From assembly GCA_017539635.1 (NCBI GenBank), contig JAFYCQ010000050.1, positions 1-6,153 of the forward strand: a stretch of DNA of 6,153 nucleotides, given 5' to 3'. The translations under genes and the position numbers were made by a program. This stretch comes from Oscillospiraceae bacterium. GTDB taxonomy: Bacteria > Bacillota > Clostridia > Oscillospirales > Oscillospiraceae. The notes below the pieces were generated by a model. It did not search any database and had not been told where the DNA came from. It saw only the letters and a list, made by a program, of their open reading frames with translations. Below are positions 1-6,153 of this stretch, one piece after another. Position 1 is the first letter of the stretch, and every line of letters starts with the position of its first letter.

Positions 1-15
1 ATTCGTTTAAAACAG

Positions 16-44
16 TTGATATGATACGCAGCTTTTGATAAAAT
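16..44 (+). promoter_or_regulatory. Sigma-A-type promoter of the SLH protease gene
   Basis: A -35 hexamer TTGATA (16-21) is followed after exactly 17 bases by a -10 hexamer TAAAAT (39-44). The -10 also carries the extended TGn element (TG at 36-37). Each hexamer differs from the housekeeping consensus at one position and the spacing is optimal, so this is the best promoter in the window. Transcription would start near 51, leaving a leader of only about 23 bases and little room for a riboswitch or attenuator. No clear operator palindrome is visible in the visible upstream part. Confidence 0.75.
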
Positions 45-62
45 AAACAAAAACAGCGAATT

Positions 63-66
63 GAGG
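63..66 (+). promoter_or_regulatory. Ribosome binding site of the SLH protease gene
   Basis: GAGG at 63-66 lies seven bases before the ATG at 74. This supports that ATG as the start, together with the signal peptide that begins directly from it. Confidence 0.7.
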
Positions 67-73
67 TTTCGTT

Positions 74-3000
74 ATGGGCGGACTTAAAAAAACGGCGGCG
101 GCCGTGATTTCCCTTCTTTTGCTGACTGGGCTTTTGTCACCGGCGGCACTGGCCGCGCCGGAATACTTGCCTCAGCAGCCGGAGCCTGCCGCTCAGGAGC
201 CTGAGCACGCCGCGGGTCTGCTCCCCGCCGAAGATTTTGACCTGCATTTTGCCTGGGAGGAACGTCCAAAACTCCGGCTGCGGGCAGTGCCTCTGCCCTC
301 ATCCTACGGCTTCACGATAGACGGCGAAGGTGAGGAGCGGAGGCTCAACGTCATAAATCAAAGCGCCGTAAAGGCTCAGCAGCAAGTGGGTATATGCTGG
401 GCCTTTACGGGCACCGGCGCGACGGAGGCGTATCTGCTGAAGCACGGTCTTGACGGCGCGCCTGTTTCCCCGGATATAGATTTTTCGGAAATGCACGCCG
501 TTTATTCCTTGAACTGGTATGGCCTTTCGAAAGACGATCTGGCAAATCCCTTTGAGGGCGTAGTAGGATCGACGTTTAACGGGGCCTACAAATATTCCTG
601 GGCATGCTACGCTATGCGCGGCACAGGCCTTTCCGGCGTTGTGCTGGAGGAAGATGACCCGCTTGGGGATTTAGGATACCGGGAGCAGCCCTACCGTGAT
701 ATTTCGATAACGAAAAAGATCGGGGAAAAGCGTTTCTGCTCCGTGCAGAACATCCGTTTCCTCACAAAGGGTATAGGAGAGTGGGACGACGGCGTATGGG
801 AACACTACATAACGCCCATAAAGCAGGGGGTAATGAGCGCCGGGGCCGTCTTTGCCCAAATGTATTGGAATACTTCGTCTTATAATTACAACCCGCAGAC
901 GGGAGCTTACTATTATCCTAATGACAACACAAAAAACCACTCCGTACTTATCGTGGGCTGGGACGATAATTATTCAAAGGATAATTTTTCCCGGACGCCC
1001 CCCGGAGACGGCGCCTGGCTTGTAAAAAACTCTTGGGGAGATACTTGGGGCATACCCAACGGGGACGGAACGAAGACAGGCTATTTCTGGGCATCCTATT
1101 ACAACATCAATATTCTGTCAAGCTGCTTATGTATAGACGGCGTTAAAGCCTTTGACCCGAATCTCGTTTTTTACGACAACGCGAAGTGCATCAATAGCCC
1201 AGCGATAGCTGATAATCTTACAACCATTAAATGTCTTGAAAACCCTCCAAGCGAGATATACAGCATCTATCCGAAGGAGGGGGAGGGCGTCCAGCTTATA
1301 GAGTCTTTACGCATAGCCCTCGATTCAAACGCTGCCTTCGACCTCTACGTAAATACCGATTACTCGCCCAAACAGCCCGACGAGATCGACACGGCGGACT
1401 TCACTTTTGTAGAAAGGATAACGACGGACGCCCCGGGGTTCTTTACAATACCCCTTACGGAACCCATTCTCTTCGACGGGGATTTTCTCGGCGTCTATAT
1501 AAAGCTCATACCAACGCAGGAGGCGCCGGAGCCCCACATTTTCGTTGATTATCTGCTATACCCCGGCTTCAAGGACGCAGAGGCCAGAACGCCCCCCACC
1601 TTTGAGTATAACGGCAATACCTATGAATACACCTATATGCGGGAACAAAACAACGACGGCTCTTATGGTCAGTGGCGTTCAAAATTCGTAAACCCCGACC
1701 CGCCGCCGGGTTACACCAAGGACGAGGACACCTTTTTGCCCTGCATAAAAATGCTGGCGGGCAAGCTGGATATAACCTCCGACGGACTCACCCTGGTACC
1801 CGGCATGAGCCGGATAATCGAGGCTGCCGGGGGCGGTGTTTTCAAAGATAAGCCCATAGCCTGGGCCGTGAGCGGAAACACCAGCGCCGATACCGCCGTA
1901 AGCGCTGACGGCACCCTTACCGTAGGCGCGGACGAGACCGCCGATTATCTCACGGTGACCGCCTCCGCCGACGTCGGCGGCACGGTTTACAGCGACACGT
2001 GTCAGGTCGCCGTTTCCCATGACTCTCTTGTTATAACGGGCGCTGACGGGGCCGTTATATCCTCCGCCGAGCTTCCCAGGGCAAAGGCAGGGCAGGCAGA
2101 TATCGCCCTTACCGTTACCAATAAAGGTACTGATACTGCCGAGAGCGTCACGGTGTCCCTTTCAGGCAACAGCGTTTTTACGCTGTCTGAAACCGATTTG
2201 GGCGATCTTAAGCCCGGAGAGAGCGCCGGGTTTACGGTCTCAACCTCCGATACAGCCGAGCCCGGCTCTTATACCGAAACCGTGACGGTCAGCGACAGCT
2301 CTGGCGCGGCGGCGGAAGCCGCTGTGACCGCGCCCGTATGCGTGGAGCTGAGGCTGGAGGGGGACAAGTGGATACACGCCATAACGGGGCAGGAGGGGCT
2401 TTATCTCCCCGGCGAGACGGCGGGCGTCTCCGCCGCAGCCAGGCAATGCTTCTTTTACACCTGGGCGGCAAACGGAGAAAACCTGCCGCCGGACCCCAAT
2501 TCCGACCTGCGCGTAGGATCGCTTTGGTACACCATGCCGTCGGAGGACGTGACATTAATGGCCAAAACAGTTTATCCGAGCTTTGACATATATGAACTCA
2601 CCGTGACTGCCGGAACTGCGGTCAGCCTCACTTCCGGCTGGAAAGACTGTGACGATAATTTTGTGTCGGATTACGAGGGCCTGTTCTATCCTGAAATATG
2701 GTATGTAAATGAAAACGGCGACTGGTCAGATGATGAGTCCATCGAAACTTGGGTGAACTACGACCAGGAGCGGGGTATCCTTACGGTCTTCTCCGATATT
2801 CCGTCTGAAATTGATTCTATTAAAATTGAAGTGCATGCCGCGGATGACAGTAGGTTGAAGGACATCTGCTATGTGACAATCGTCAGACCGCCCGTTGACG
2901 ACGGCGACAGTTATGTGCCGGTGACCGATCCTCCCGCCGCCCCGAAGCCGGAGGCAGGTCAGACTGAAAACCCCTTTAAGGACGTTTTTGAGGAGGATTA

Positions 3001-3490
3001 CTACTACGACGCCGTCATGTGGGCTGTTAATAACGGCATCACCGAGGGCACGGAGGAGGACATGTTTTCTCCGGGGGCGGAATGCACCAGAGCCCAGACG
3101 GTCACTTTCCTCTGGCGGGCCGCCGGCTGCCCCGAGCCGGAAACGACGGACAATCCCTTTGAGGACGTAAAAGGGGAGGACTATTACTATAAGGCTGTCC
3201 TTTGGGCCTATGAAAACGGCATAACCCGAGGTACCTCCGAAACCACGTTTTCTCCAGGGCAGACCGTTTCCCGGTCCGAGAGCGTGACCTTCATCTACCG
3301 GGCGAAGGAGGGAAAGGCGTCGGGAGATAATCCGTTCGGCGACGTGTCCGATGAGGATTTCTATTATGACGCCGTCCGCTGGGCCGCCGAAAACGGCATC
3401 ACAAAAGGCACAGGAGAGGACAGGTTTTCCCCCGGCGACAGCTGCTTAAGAGGCCAGATAATAACATTCCTGTACAGGGCGTACAAGTAG
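74..3490 (+). CDS. Secreted papain-family (C1A) cysteine peptidase with lectin-like domain and three SLH repeats
   Basis: This 1138-residue protein is predicted to be exported and held on the cell wall, where it would cleave proteins or peptides. Residues 1-27 form a Sec signal peptide: KK at 5-6, a Leu/Ala-rich core, and a likely cut after ALA (25-27). Residues 28-92 look like a Pro/Glu-rich spacer or propeptide. Residues 93-355 are the papain fold. The oxyanion Gln is Q102, the nucleophile is C108 in VGICWAF, the catalytic His is H289 in NHSVLIVGW, and the Asn is N319 in VKNSWG, so the catalytic set is complete. Residues about 365-562 resemble the lectin-like domain that follows such peptidases in Firmicutes and archaea. 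After that come an Ig-like module (about 564-648), a CARDB/NEW3-like beta module (about 670-755), an InlB B-repeat-like module (about 757-831), an unassigned stretch (about 835-940), a Pro-rich linker, and three SLH repeats (966-1137). The gene is monocistronic, with its own promoter and a hairpin after the stop. The substrate cannot be read from the sequence. The protease and SLH calls are firm; the middle modules are assigned from sequence pattern alone. Confidence 0.92.
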   Translation: MGGLKKTAAAVISLLLLTGLLSPAALAAPEYLPQQPEPAAQEPEHAAGLLPAEDFDLHFAWEERPKLRLRAVPLPSSYGFTIDGEGEERRLNVINQSAVKAQQQVGICWAFTGTGATEAYLLKHGLDGAPVSPDIDFSEMHAVYSLNWYGLSKDDLANPFEGVVGSTFNGAYKYSWACYAMRGTGLSGVVLEEDDPLGDLGYREQPYRDISITKKIGEKRFCSVQNIRFLTKGIGEWDDGVWEHYITPIKQGVMSAGAVFAQMYWNTSSYNYNPQTGAYYYPNDNTKNHSVLIVGWDDNYSKDNFSRTPPGDGAWLVKNSWGDTWGIPNGDGTKTGYFWASYYNINILSSCLCIDGVKAFDPNLVFYDNAKCINSPAIADNLTTIKCLENPPSEIYSIYPKEGEGVQLIESLRIALDSNAAFDLYVNTDYSPKQPDEIDTADFTFVERITTDAPGFFTIPLTEPILFDGDFLGVYIKLIPTQEAPEPHIFVDYLLYPGFKDAEARTPPTFEYNGNTYEYTYMREQNNDGSYGQWRSKFVNPDPPPGYTKDEDTFLPCIKMLAGKLDITSDGLTLVPGMSRIIEAAGGGVFKDKPIAWAVSGNTSADTAVSADGTLTVGADETADYLTVTASADVGGTVYSDTCQVAVSHDSLVITGADGAVISSAELPRAKAGQADIALTVTNKGTDTAESVTVSLSGNSVFTLSETDLGDLKPGESAGFTVSTSDTAEPGSYTETVTVSDSSGAAAEAAVTAPVCVELRLEGDKWIHAITGQEGLYLPGETAGVSAAARQCFFYTWAANGENLPPDPNSDLRVGSLWYTMPSEDVTLMAKTVYPSFDIYELTVTAGTAVSLTSGWKDCDDNFVSDYEGLFYPEIWYVNENGDWSDDESIETWVNYDQERGILTVFSDIPSEIDSIKIEVHAADDSRLKDICYVTIVRPPVDDGDSYVPVTDPPAAPKPEAGQTENPFKDVFEEDYYYDAVMWAVNNGITEGTEEDMFSPGAECTRAQTVTFLWRAAGCPEPETTDNPFEDVKGEDYYYKAVLWAYENGITRGTSETTFSPGQTVSRSESVTFIYRAKEGKASGDNPFGDVSDEDFYYDAVRWAAENGITKGTGEDRFSPGDSCLRGQIITFLYRAYK
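2969..3487 (+). repeat. Three tandem SLH repeats in the protease C-terminus
   Basis: Protein-level repeats begin at residues 966, 1027 and 1086 (bases 2969, 3152 and 3329), at spacings of 61 and 59 residues. Each opens with an NPF.DV block, continues through an acidic-Tyr segment and a WA..NGIT.GT motif, and ends with FSPG...R...TF.YRA. The Arg of the carbohydrate-binding TRAE-type motif is kept in all three (R1006 in TRAQ, R1067 in SRSE, R1126 in LRGQ). Three SLH repeats normally fold as a trimer-like unit that binds secondary cell-wall polysaccharide, often pyruvylated. The DNA copies have diverged, so this is an old domain array rather than a recent duplication. Confidence 0.93.
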
Positions 3491-3500
3491 TTTTATCAGT

Positions 3501-3537
3501 AAAAAAATGGCGTGCTGCGTTTTGCAGCACGCCATTT
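3501..3537 (-). terminator. Intrinsic terminator in the convergent gap
   Basis: A perfect 14-bp inverted repeat (arms 3505-3518 and 3524-3537) closes a five-base loop, GTTTT on the plus strand. Read on the minus strand, the stem starts ten bases after the deacetylase stop codon and runs into seven Ts (3507 down to 3501), a textbook Rho-independent terminator. Read on the plus strand, it starts 15 bases after the protease stop, but only the ATTT at the base of the stem follows the GC-rich part, so termination of the protease transcript is probably less efficient. Both genes likely share it. Confidence 0.88.
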
Positions 3538-3546
3538 GCATGGCTA

Positions 3547-4302
3547 TTACCAGCTGTTGCCGTAGTTGGGTCTCCATTCGTAATCGTAAACGTCCTTGGC
3601 GTCGTAGAACTTGAGGTACTTCTCGCGGGAGTATCTCAGAGTGGTGCCGTCGGGGTGGAGCCTGTCTGCGATAACGGCGGAAATGTCGCTCTTTACCTTG
3701 GAGTAGGACTCGATGCCCACGGAGAAGAACACCCGGAAGCCCTTGCTCTGGAGGTATTTGAATACGGGCCCCGTCTGGGTCACGTCGTCCCCGTCGGGTC
3801 TTGCGCCGTGGGGGTAGAAGAGAAGCGTAGTTTCTCCGATAAGGGAGCCGACCTCGTCAAGCCACTTTTCCGTGTCGGTTTTTACGCTCTCAAGTCCGTG
3901 CTTTGAGAGATTTATATGGCCCCAGGTGTGGCTGCCGAAGTACCAGCCAGTCTCCTTCAGCCGCTCGATGACGGGCTTGACCGCCTCCCGCTCTCTTTGT
4001 CGGTTTTCCTCAAAAGCGGCGGTCTTGTTGTTGGCGTCGGTGTTGGTGCGGTAGCCTAAAATGCCCTCATAGCCCGTGAGGCAGAGACAGCCCTTGGCTC
4101 CGTTGAGGGAGAAGTCCGGGTGCTCCTTTACGAACTTGTCCAGGATAGTTATGGCGTCAAGATCCTGGGATATGACCTCGTTGCCCTTGGGGTCGAGACC
4201 GTAGCTCCAGACATCTCCGTCGTCACCTATGACGAGCTTGTAGGTGAATCCGTTTTCGAGCATGTACTCGTAGTAATTCACGTCGTCGTAGGAGAAGACC
4301 AT
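3547..4302 (-). CDS. C-terminal fragment of the deacetylase-like protein: catalytic NodB-like region
   Basis: This 251-codon stretch holds the catalytic signature. D6-D7 in FSYDD corresponds to CE4 motif 1 (catalytic base and metal-binding Asp). H125 and H129 in SHTWGH correspond to motif 2, the two metal-binding histidines. FYPHGARP at 162-169 resembles motif 3, and the RLHP around H216 may supply the late catalytic His. Motifs 1 and 2 lie about 118 residues apart, roughly twice the usual CE4 distance. The intervening part contains HPDFS...GAKG and LTGYEGILGYRT, which I recall as typical of a distinct deacetylase-like subfamily, though I cannot confirm this here. The ATG at 4302 is an internal Met of the full protein, not a believable start: it has no ribosome binding site and would split the fold at its first strand. 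Deacetylase activity is therefore inferred, and the fragment alone is probably inactive. Confidence 0.75.
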   Translation of the reverse strand: MVFSYDDVNYYEYMLENGFTYKLVIGDDGDVWSYGLDPKGNEVISQDLDAITILDKFVKEHPDFSLNGAKGCLCLTGYEGILGYRTNTDANNKTAAFEENRQREREAVKPVIERLKETGWYFGSHTWGHINLSKHGLESVKTDTEKWLDEVGSLIGETTLLFYPHGARPDGDDVTQTGPVFKYLQSKGFRVFFSVGIESYSKVKSDISAVIADRLHPDGTTLRYSREKYLKFYDAKDVYDYEWRPNYGNSW

Positions 4303-4901
4303 GGGCTTTTGCCCTCGGGGATCATGAGGGTGTTGCGCTTCATTCTGGTGTTGCCAGCGTCGTCGGTGTACTCGGACCAGATGTCGTTGATATTGATAAG
4401 AATGTAATTCTTGTCATATAGTGTCTGGAGTATCTTGTTGTACTCGTTGACGGTCACCATCCAGTCGTCAATGCCTTTTTCCTTGGCGTCGCCGTCAAAG
4501 GCCAGTTCCGGATAGGCAATGATCGGGTGGAAGAAGATGTGCTCCACAACGCCATTGTACTCTACCAGATTGTCAAACTCGTAGGGGACATACTCGGCAG
4601 AGGCGGTGCTGGGGGCGGCGAAGGAGGCAGTGGGCTTGTCCTTGTGGGCAAGGTCGGTTTCGCCGGCCGGGCTCTCAGCCGAAGTTTCGCCGGCGGAGGC
4701 TTCCGGGGTTTTTTCTGACGAGGCGGAATCTCCGCTGTTCTTTACCGACCCCGAGGAAGAGCTCTGGGTTCCGGTGATCGCGGGAGACGAGGCGTCCGGT
4801 TTAGCTTCCGGCTTTGCCCGTGCCATGCTGACGGCAAATATCACCGCAACAATGACGAATACCGCGACTACTATAAGCGATTTAGCCTTTTTAGTAAGCA
4901 T
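4278..4901 (-). CDS. N-terminal fragment of the deacetylase-like protein: membrane anchor, linker and first globular part
   Basis: This is the 5' part of the broken gene, 207 codons of which the first 198 are authentic. Residues 1-7 are Lys-rich and residues 8-26 are a single hydrophobic segment, with no clear cleavage site, so it is most likely an N-terminal membrane anchor with the rest outside. Residues about 30-103 are a low-complexity Ser/Glu/Ala/Pro/Thr linker suited to crossing the cell wall. Residues 104-198 are the start of the globular domain, with the blocks HIFFHPIIAYPELAF and DDWMVTVNEYNKIL, a pattern I associate with a subset of clostridial deacetylase-like proteins. The final nine residues (SPWSSPTTT) are out of frame. 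I chose the ATG at 4901 because it has a GGAAAGG site nine bases upstream. The in-frame ATG at 4955 lies upstream of the predicted transcription start. Confidence 0.75.
   Translation of the reverse strand: MLTKKAKSLIVVAVFVIVAVIFAVSMARAKPEAKPDASSPAITGTQSSSSGSVKNSGDSASSEKTPEASAGETSAESPAGETDLAHKDKPTASFAAPSTASAEYVPYEFDNLVEYNGVVEHIFFHPIIAYPELAFDGDAKEKGIDDWMVTVNEYNKILQTLYDKNYILININDIWSEYTDDAGNTRMKRNTLMIPEGKSPWSSPTTT
4307..4310 (-). other. Single-base deletion site that breaks the deacetylase frame
   Basis: On the minus strand the bases read GAGGGCAAAAGCCCATGG. With five As instead of four, the codons become GAG GGC AAA AAG CCC ATG G, joining the two frames seamlessly as EGKKPM. The break sits in a short homopolymer, the commonest place for a one-base error by polymerase or sequencer. 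Confidence 0.8.
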
Positions 4902-4910
4902 TTCATTATA

Positions 4911-4917
4911 CCTTTCC
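4911..4917 (-). promoter_or_regulatory. Ribosome binding site that fixes the deacetylase start
   Basis: On the minus strand GGAAAGG (4917 to 4911) lies nine bases before the ATG at 4901-4899. It favours this start over the in-frame ATG at 4955, which would add 18 residues ahead of an otherwise normal Lys-rich anchor. Confidence 0.65.
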
Positions 4918-4940
4918 GTGATTATTTTGGTATATCTTGT

Positions 4941-4949
4941 ATTATAACA
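4941..4949 (-). promoter_or_regulatory. Extended -10 promoter of the deacetylase gene
   Basis: On the minus strand the sequence reads TGTTATAAT, a perfect TATAAT (4946 to 4941) with the extended TGn element. The -35 position at a 17-base spacing is only TTTATT, a poor match, as is usual when an extended -10 is present; it lies in a T-rich tract. Transcription would begin near 4934, giving a leader of about 33 bases. Confidence 0.6.
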
Positions 4950-4989
4950 CATCATTGCAAAAAAATAAATACAAATTATACGGTGTTTG

Positions 4990-4998
4990 TGATACTAT
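4990..4998 (+). promoter_or_regulatory. Likely extended -10 promoter of addB
   Basis: TGATACTAT (4990-4998) gives a TACTAT -10 hexamer with the extended TGn element, about 25 bases before the addB start codon. The -35 region (about 4970-4975, TACAAA) is weak. It is back-to-back with the deacetylase promoter, the two -10 elements lying about 50 bases apart. Confidence 0.45.
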
Positions 4999-5011
4999 AT
5001 TAAAAAAGAGG

Positions 5012-5016
5012 GGAGG
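5012..5016 (+). promoter_or_regulatory. Ribosome binding site of addB
   Basis: A purine run at 5006-5020 contains GGAGG at 5012-5016, seven bases before the ATG at 5024. This is the strongest Shine-Dalgarno site in the window and fixes the addB start. Confidence 0.8.
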
Positions 5017-5023
5017 GGGACGC

Positions 5024-6153
5024 ATGCTCAGACTGATTCTCGGCGCTTCCGGCGGGGGAAAGACCACTAAAATCGTCGAAGAGGTGGGCAAAAGGGCCGA
5101 AGAAGGCCTCAAAAGCGTCATAGTCGTGCCGGAGCAGTATTCCCATGAGGCTGAGCGGCTTTTGTGCTCAGTCTGCGGGGACGGCATCTGCCTGCACGCC
5201 GAGATTTTGAGCTTTTCCCGCCTGTGCACCCGTGTGCTGTCGGAACGTGGCGGCGCGGCGGTAAAGACGCTGGACCCGGGAGGGCGAATACTCATTATGA
5301 GCCGGGCCGTCTCCGAGGTTTCAGGCAGCCTGAAGGCGCTCAAAACCGCAGGCAAGGCGGAAACGCTTCAAAGCCTTATCTCAACAGCAGACGAGCTGCG
5401 CCGTGCCGCCGTAACTCCGGAGGCGCTCAATAACGCCGCCCGGGACGACGCGCCCCTCTCCTTAAAAATGCGGGACATGGCTGTTATCATGGAGGCCTAC
5501 GTCACTTTTATTCCCGAGGACATGTGGGACATAAACGACAGGCTGGACGAGGCTGCGGAAAAAATCGGGGAGAGCAGCATAGGTAATGACCAGGCGGTGT
5601 ATTTTGACGGCTTTTCGGATTTTACCGCTCAGGAGCTGAAAATCATAAGTGAGCTTCTCAAAAAGAACACAAGCGTCACCGTTTCTTTAAACTGTGAAAG
5701 CCTGAATGACGACAGAACGGAAAACGCCCTTCCCAGGAAAACGGCGGAGCGGCTTCTCCGCATGGCATCGGACAATCGGCAGCAGTGCGACGTAGAGTAT
5801 TCTGCCCGCAGCGAGAGGAAAAAAGCTCCTGAGCTTGTTTTTTTGGACGAAAACCTGCTTTACCCCGAGAAAGTGACCTTTGACGGTGAGAGTGGGACTG
5901 TCGCTCTGTATTCCGCCGGGAATGAGTTTGAGGAGTGCGCCATGGCGGCGGCGGAGGCAATTAGATTCGTCCGGGCCGGAAACAGGTGGAGGGACATAGC
6001 CGTTACGGCCAGAGACTGGCAGGCCTATTCCGGCACCGCTGAGAGCGTATTTGAAAAATACGGAGTGCCCGTGCAGGTGTCGAAAAAGAGCGACATTCTG
6101 CAAAAGCCCGTTTTGGAGCTGCCCCTTGCCGCGCTTGACACCATAAACACAGG
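5024..6153 (+). CDS. addB: AddB, ATP-dependent helicase/deoxyribonuclease subunit B (5' part, cut by window edge)
   Basis: This is the first 376 codons of a protein that normally has about 1100-1170 residues; the frame is open to the right edge. AddB pairs with AddA to process double-strand DNA ends, unwinding and trimming them until a Chi site directs loading of RecA. The Walker A motif is GASGGGKTT at residues 7-15 (K13), placed within the first 15 residues as is usual for AddB. Other family blocks follow: VPEQYSHEAERLL (35-47), ILSFSRL (61-67), YFDGFSDFTAQE (193-204), and the run from EFEECAMAAAEAIRFVR (301-317) to DIAVTARDWQAY (324-335). YGVPVQVSKKSDIL (346-359) also fits. The nuclease motif and the Fe-S cluster cysteines lie in the C-terminal part outside the window, so they cannot be judged. 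addA is expected next, as in most Firmicutes. A diverged RexB-type protein is the only realistic alternative name. Confidence 0.9.
   Translation, partial: MLRLILGASGGGKTTKIVEEVGKRAEEGLKSVIVVPEQYSHEAERLLCSVCGDGICLHAEILSFSRLCTRVLSERGGAAVKTLDPGGRILIMSRAVSEVSGSLKALKTAGKAETLQSLISTADELRRAAVTPEALNNAARDDAPLSLKMRDMAVIMEAYVTFIPEDMWDINDRLDEAAEKIGESSIGNDQAVYFDGFSDFTAQELKIISELLKKNTSVTVSLNCESLNDDRTENALPRKTAERLLRMASDNRQQCDVEYSARSERKKAPELVFLDENLLYPEKVTFDGESGTVALYSAGNEFEECAMAAAEAIRFVRAGNRWRDIAVTARDWQAYSGTAESVFEKYGVPVQVSKKSDILQKPVLELPLAALDTINT

Larger units (their letters stand above)
3547..4901 (-). pseudogene. Frameshifted membrane-anchored polysaccharide-deacetylase-like (CE4/NodB-like) gene
   Basis: Two overlapping minus-strand frames together make one deacetylase-like protein of about 451 residues. 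The first frame reads through LMIPEGK and then hits a stop at 4278. The second begins, without a ribosome binding site, in the middle of a conserved block at MVFSYDD. Adding one base to the four-A run (TTTT at 4307-4310 on the plus strand) restores IPEGKKPMVFSYDD. The family, a NodB-fold metal-dependent deacetylase, removes acetyl groups from peptidoglycan, chitin-like or exopolysaccharide substrates outside the membrane; the substrate here is unknown. Promoter, ribosome binding site, both gene halves and terminator are all intact and there is no second lesion, which suggests either a very recent mutation or a base-calling or assembly error. It is convergent with the SLH protease and divergent from addB. 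Confidence 0.82.

Noticed and set aside
1679..2586. Open frames overlapping the protease gene on both strands, including a plus-strand frame at 2338-2586
   Set aside because: All are embedded in the protease coding region, where the main frame has clear domain content throughout. Their translations are low-complexity and unlike known proteins.
2969..3487. SLH repeats as a tandem DNA repeat or CRISPR-like array
   Set aside because: The periodicity is at the protein level (about 60 residues) and the DNA copies have diverged. There are no short identical repeats with spacers here or elsewhere in the window.
4290..4315. Programmed -1 ribosomal frameshift or transcriptional slippage in the deacetylase gene
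   Set aside because: The required shift is -1, but the site is GGC AAA AGC with only four As. It is not an A AAA AAG-type slippery heptamer, re-pairing of the Lys tRNA would meet a C at its first codon base, and the run is too short for usual polymerase slippage. I see no obvious stimulatory hairpin just downstream.
4902..4955. Alternative deacetylase start at the in-frame ATG at 4955
   Set aside because: It lies upstream of the predicted -10 element and transcription start, lacks a Shine-Dalgarno site, and adds a polar 18-residue stretch before a normal Lys-rich membrane anchor.
4971..4990. Short inverted repeat ACAAA...TTTGT as a possible operator
   Set aside because: The arms are only five bases and AT-rich, which is expected by chance in this intergenic sequence.
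4942..6103. Long open frames on the minus strand opposite addB (4942-5355, 5676-5960, 5687-6103)
   Set aside because: They lie within or largely across the well-supported addB coding strand, have Arg/Pro/Ser-rich translations of the kind produced by reading GC-rich genes backwards, and show no recognisable domain or good ribosome binding site.

Overview
The window looks like chromosomal DNA from a Firmicute of the class Clostridia, probably an uncultured or gut-type Oscillospirales-like lineage with mid-50s percent GC. The evidence is a secreted papain-like protease carrying a lectin-like domain and three S-layer homology (SLH) repeats, an AddB-type recombination helicase/nuclease subunit (the AddAB system of Firmicutes), AG-rich Shine-Dalgarno sites and AT-rich intergenic promoters. 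The taxonomic call is inference from gene content, not from a marker gene.

Layout. Positions 1-73 hold a well-formed sigma-A-type promoter and a ribosome binding site. Positions 74-3490 (+) encode an 1138-residue exported, wall-anchored C1A cysteine peptidase. Positions 3491-3546 are a short convergent gap filled by a 14-bp hairpin that is an excellent intrinsic terminator for the minus strand and a weaker one for the plus strand. Positions 3547-4901 (-) encode a membrane-anchored polysaccharide-deacetylase-like protein whose reading frame is broken by one missing base at an A-run (4307-4310 on the plus strand). Restoring one base gives a continuous protein of about 451 residues. Positions 4902-5023 are a divergent promoter region with an extended -10 element on each strand. 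Positions 5024-6153 (+) are the first 376 codons of addB, which runs off the right edge; addA would be expected downstream.

How the genes relate. The protease and the deacetylase both act outside the membrane, one on proteins and the other probably on a cell-wall or extracellular polysaccharide. They are transcribed towards each other from separate promoters, so they are neighbours rather than an operon. addB is a housekeeping DNA-repair gene with its own promoter. I do not see a CRISPR array, tRNA, rRNA, insertion sequence, attachment site or phage gene. The points most worth a second look are the single-base lesion in the deacetylase, its unusual motif spacing, and the unassigned beta-rich modules between the catalytic and SLH parts of the protease. 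I see no evidence of a wholly new system.
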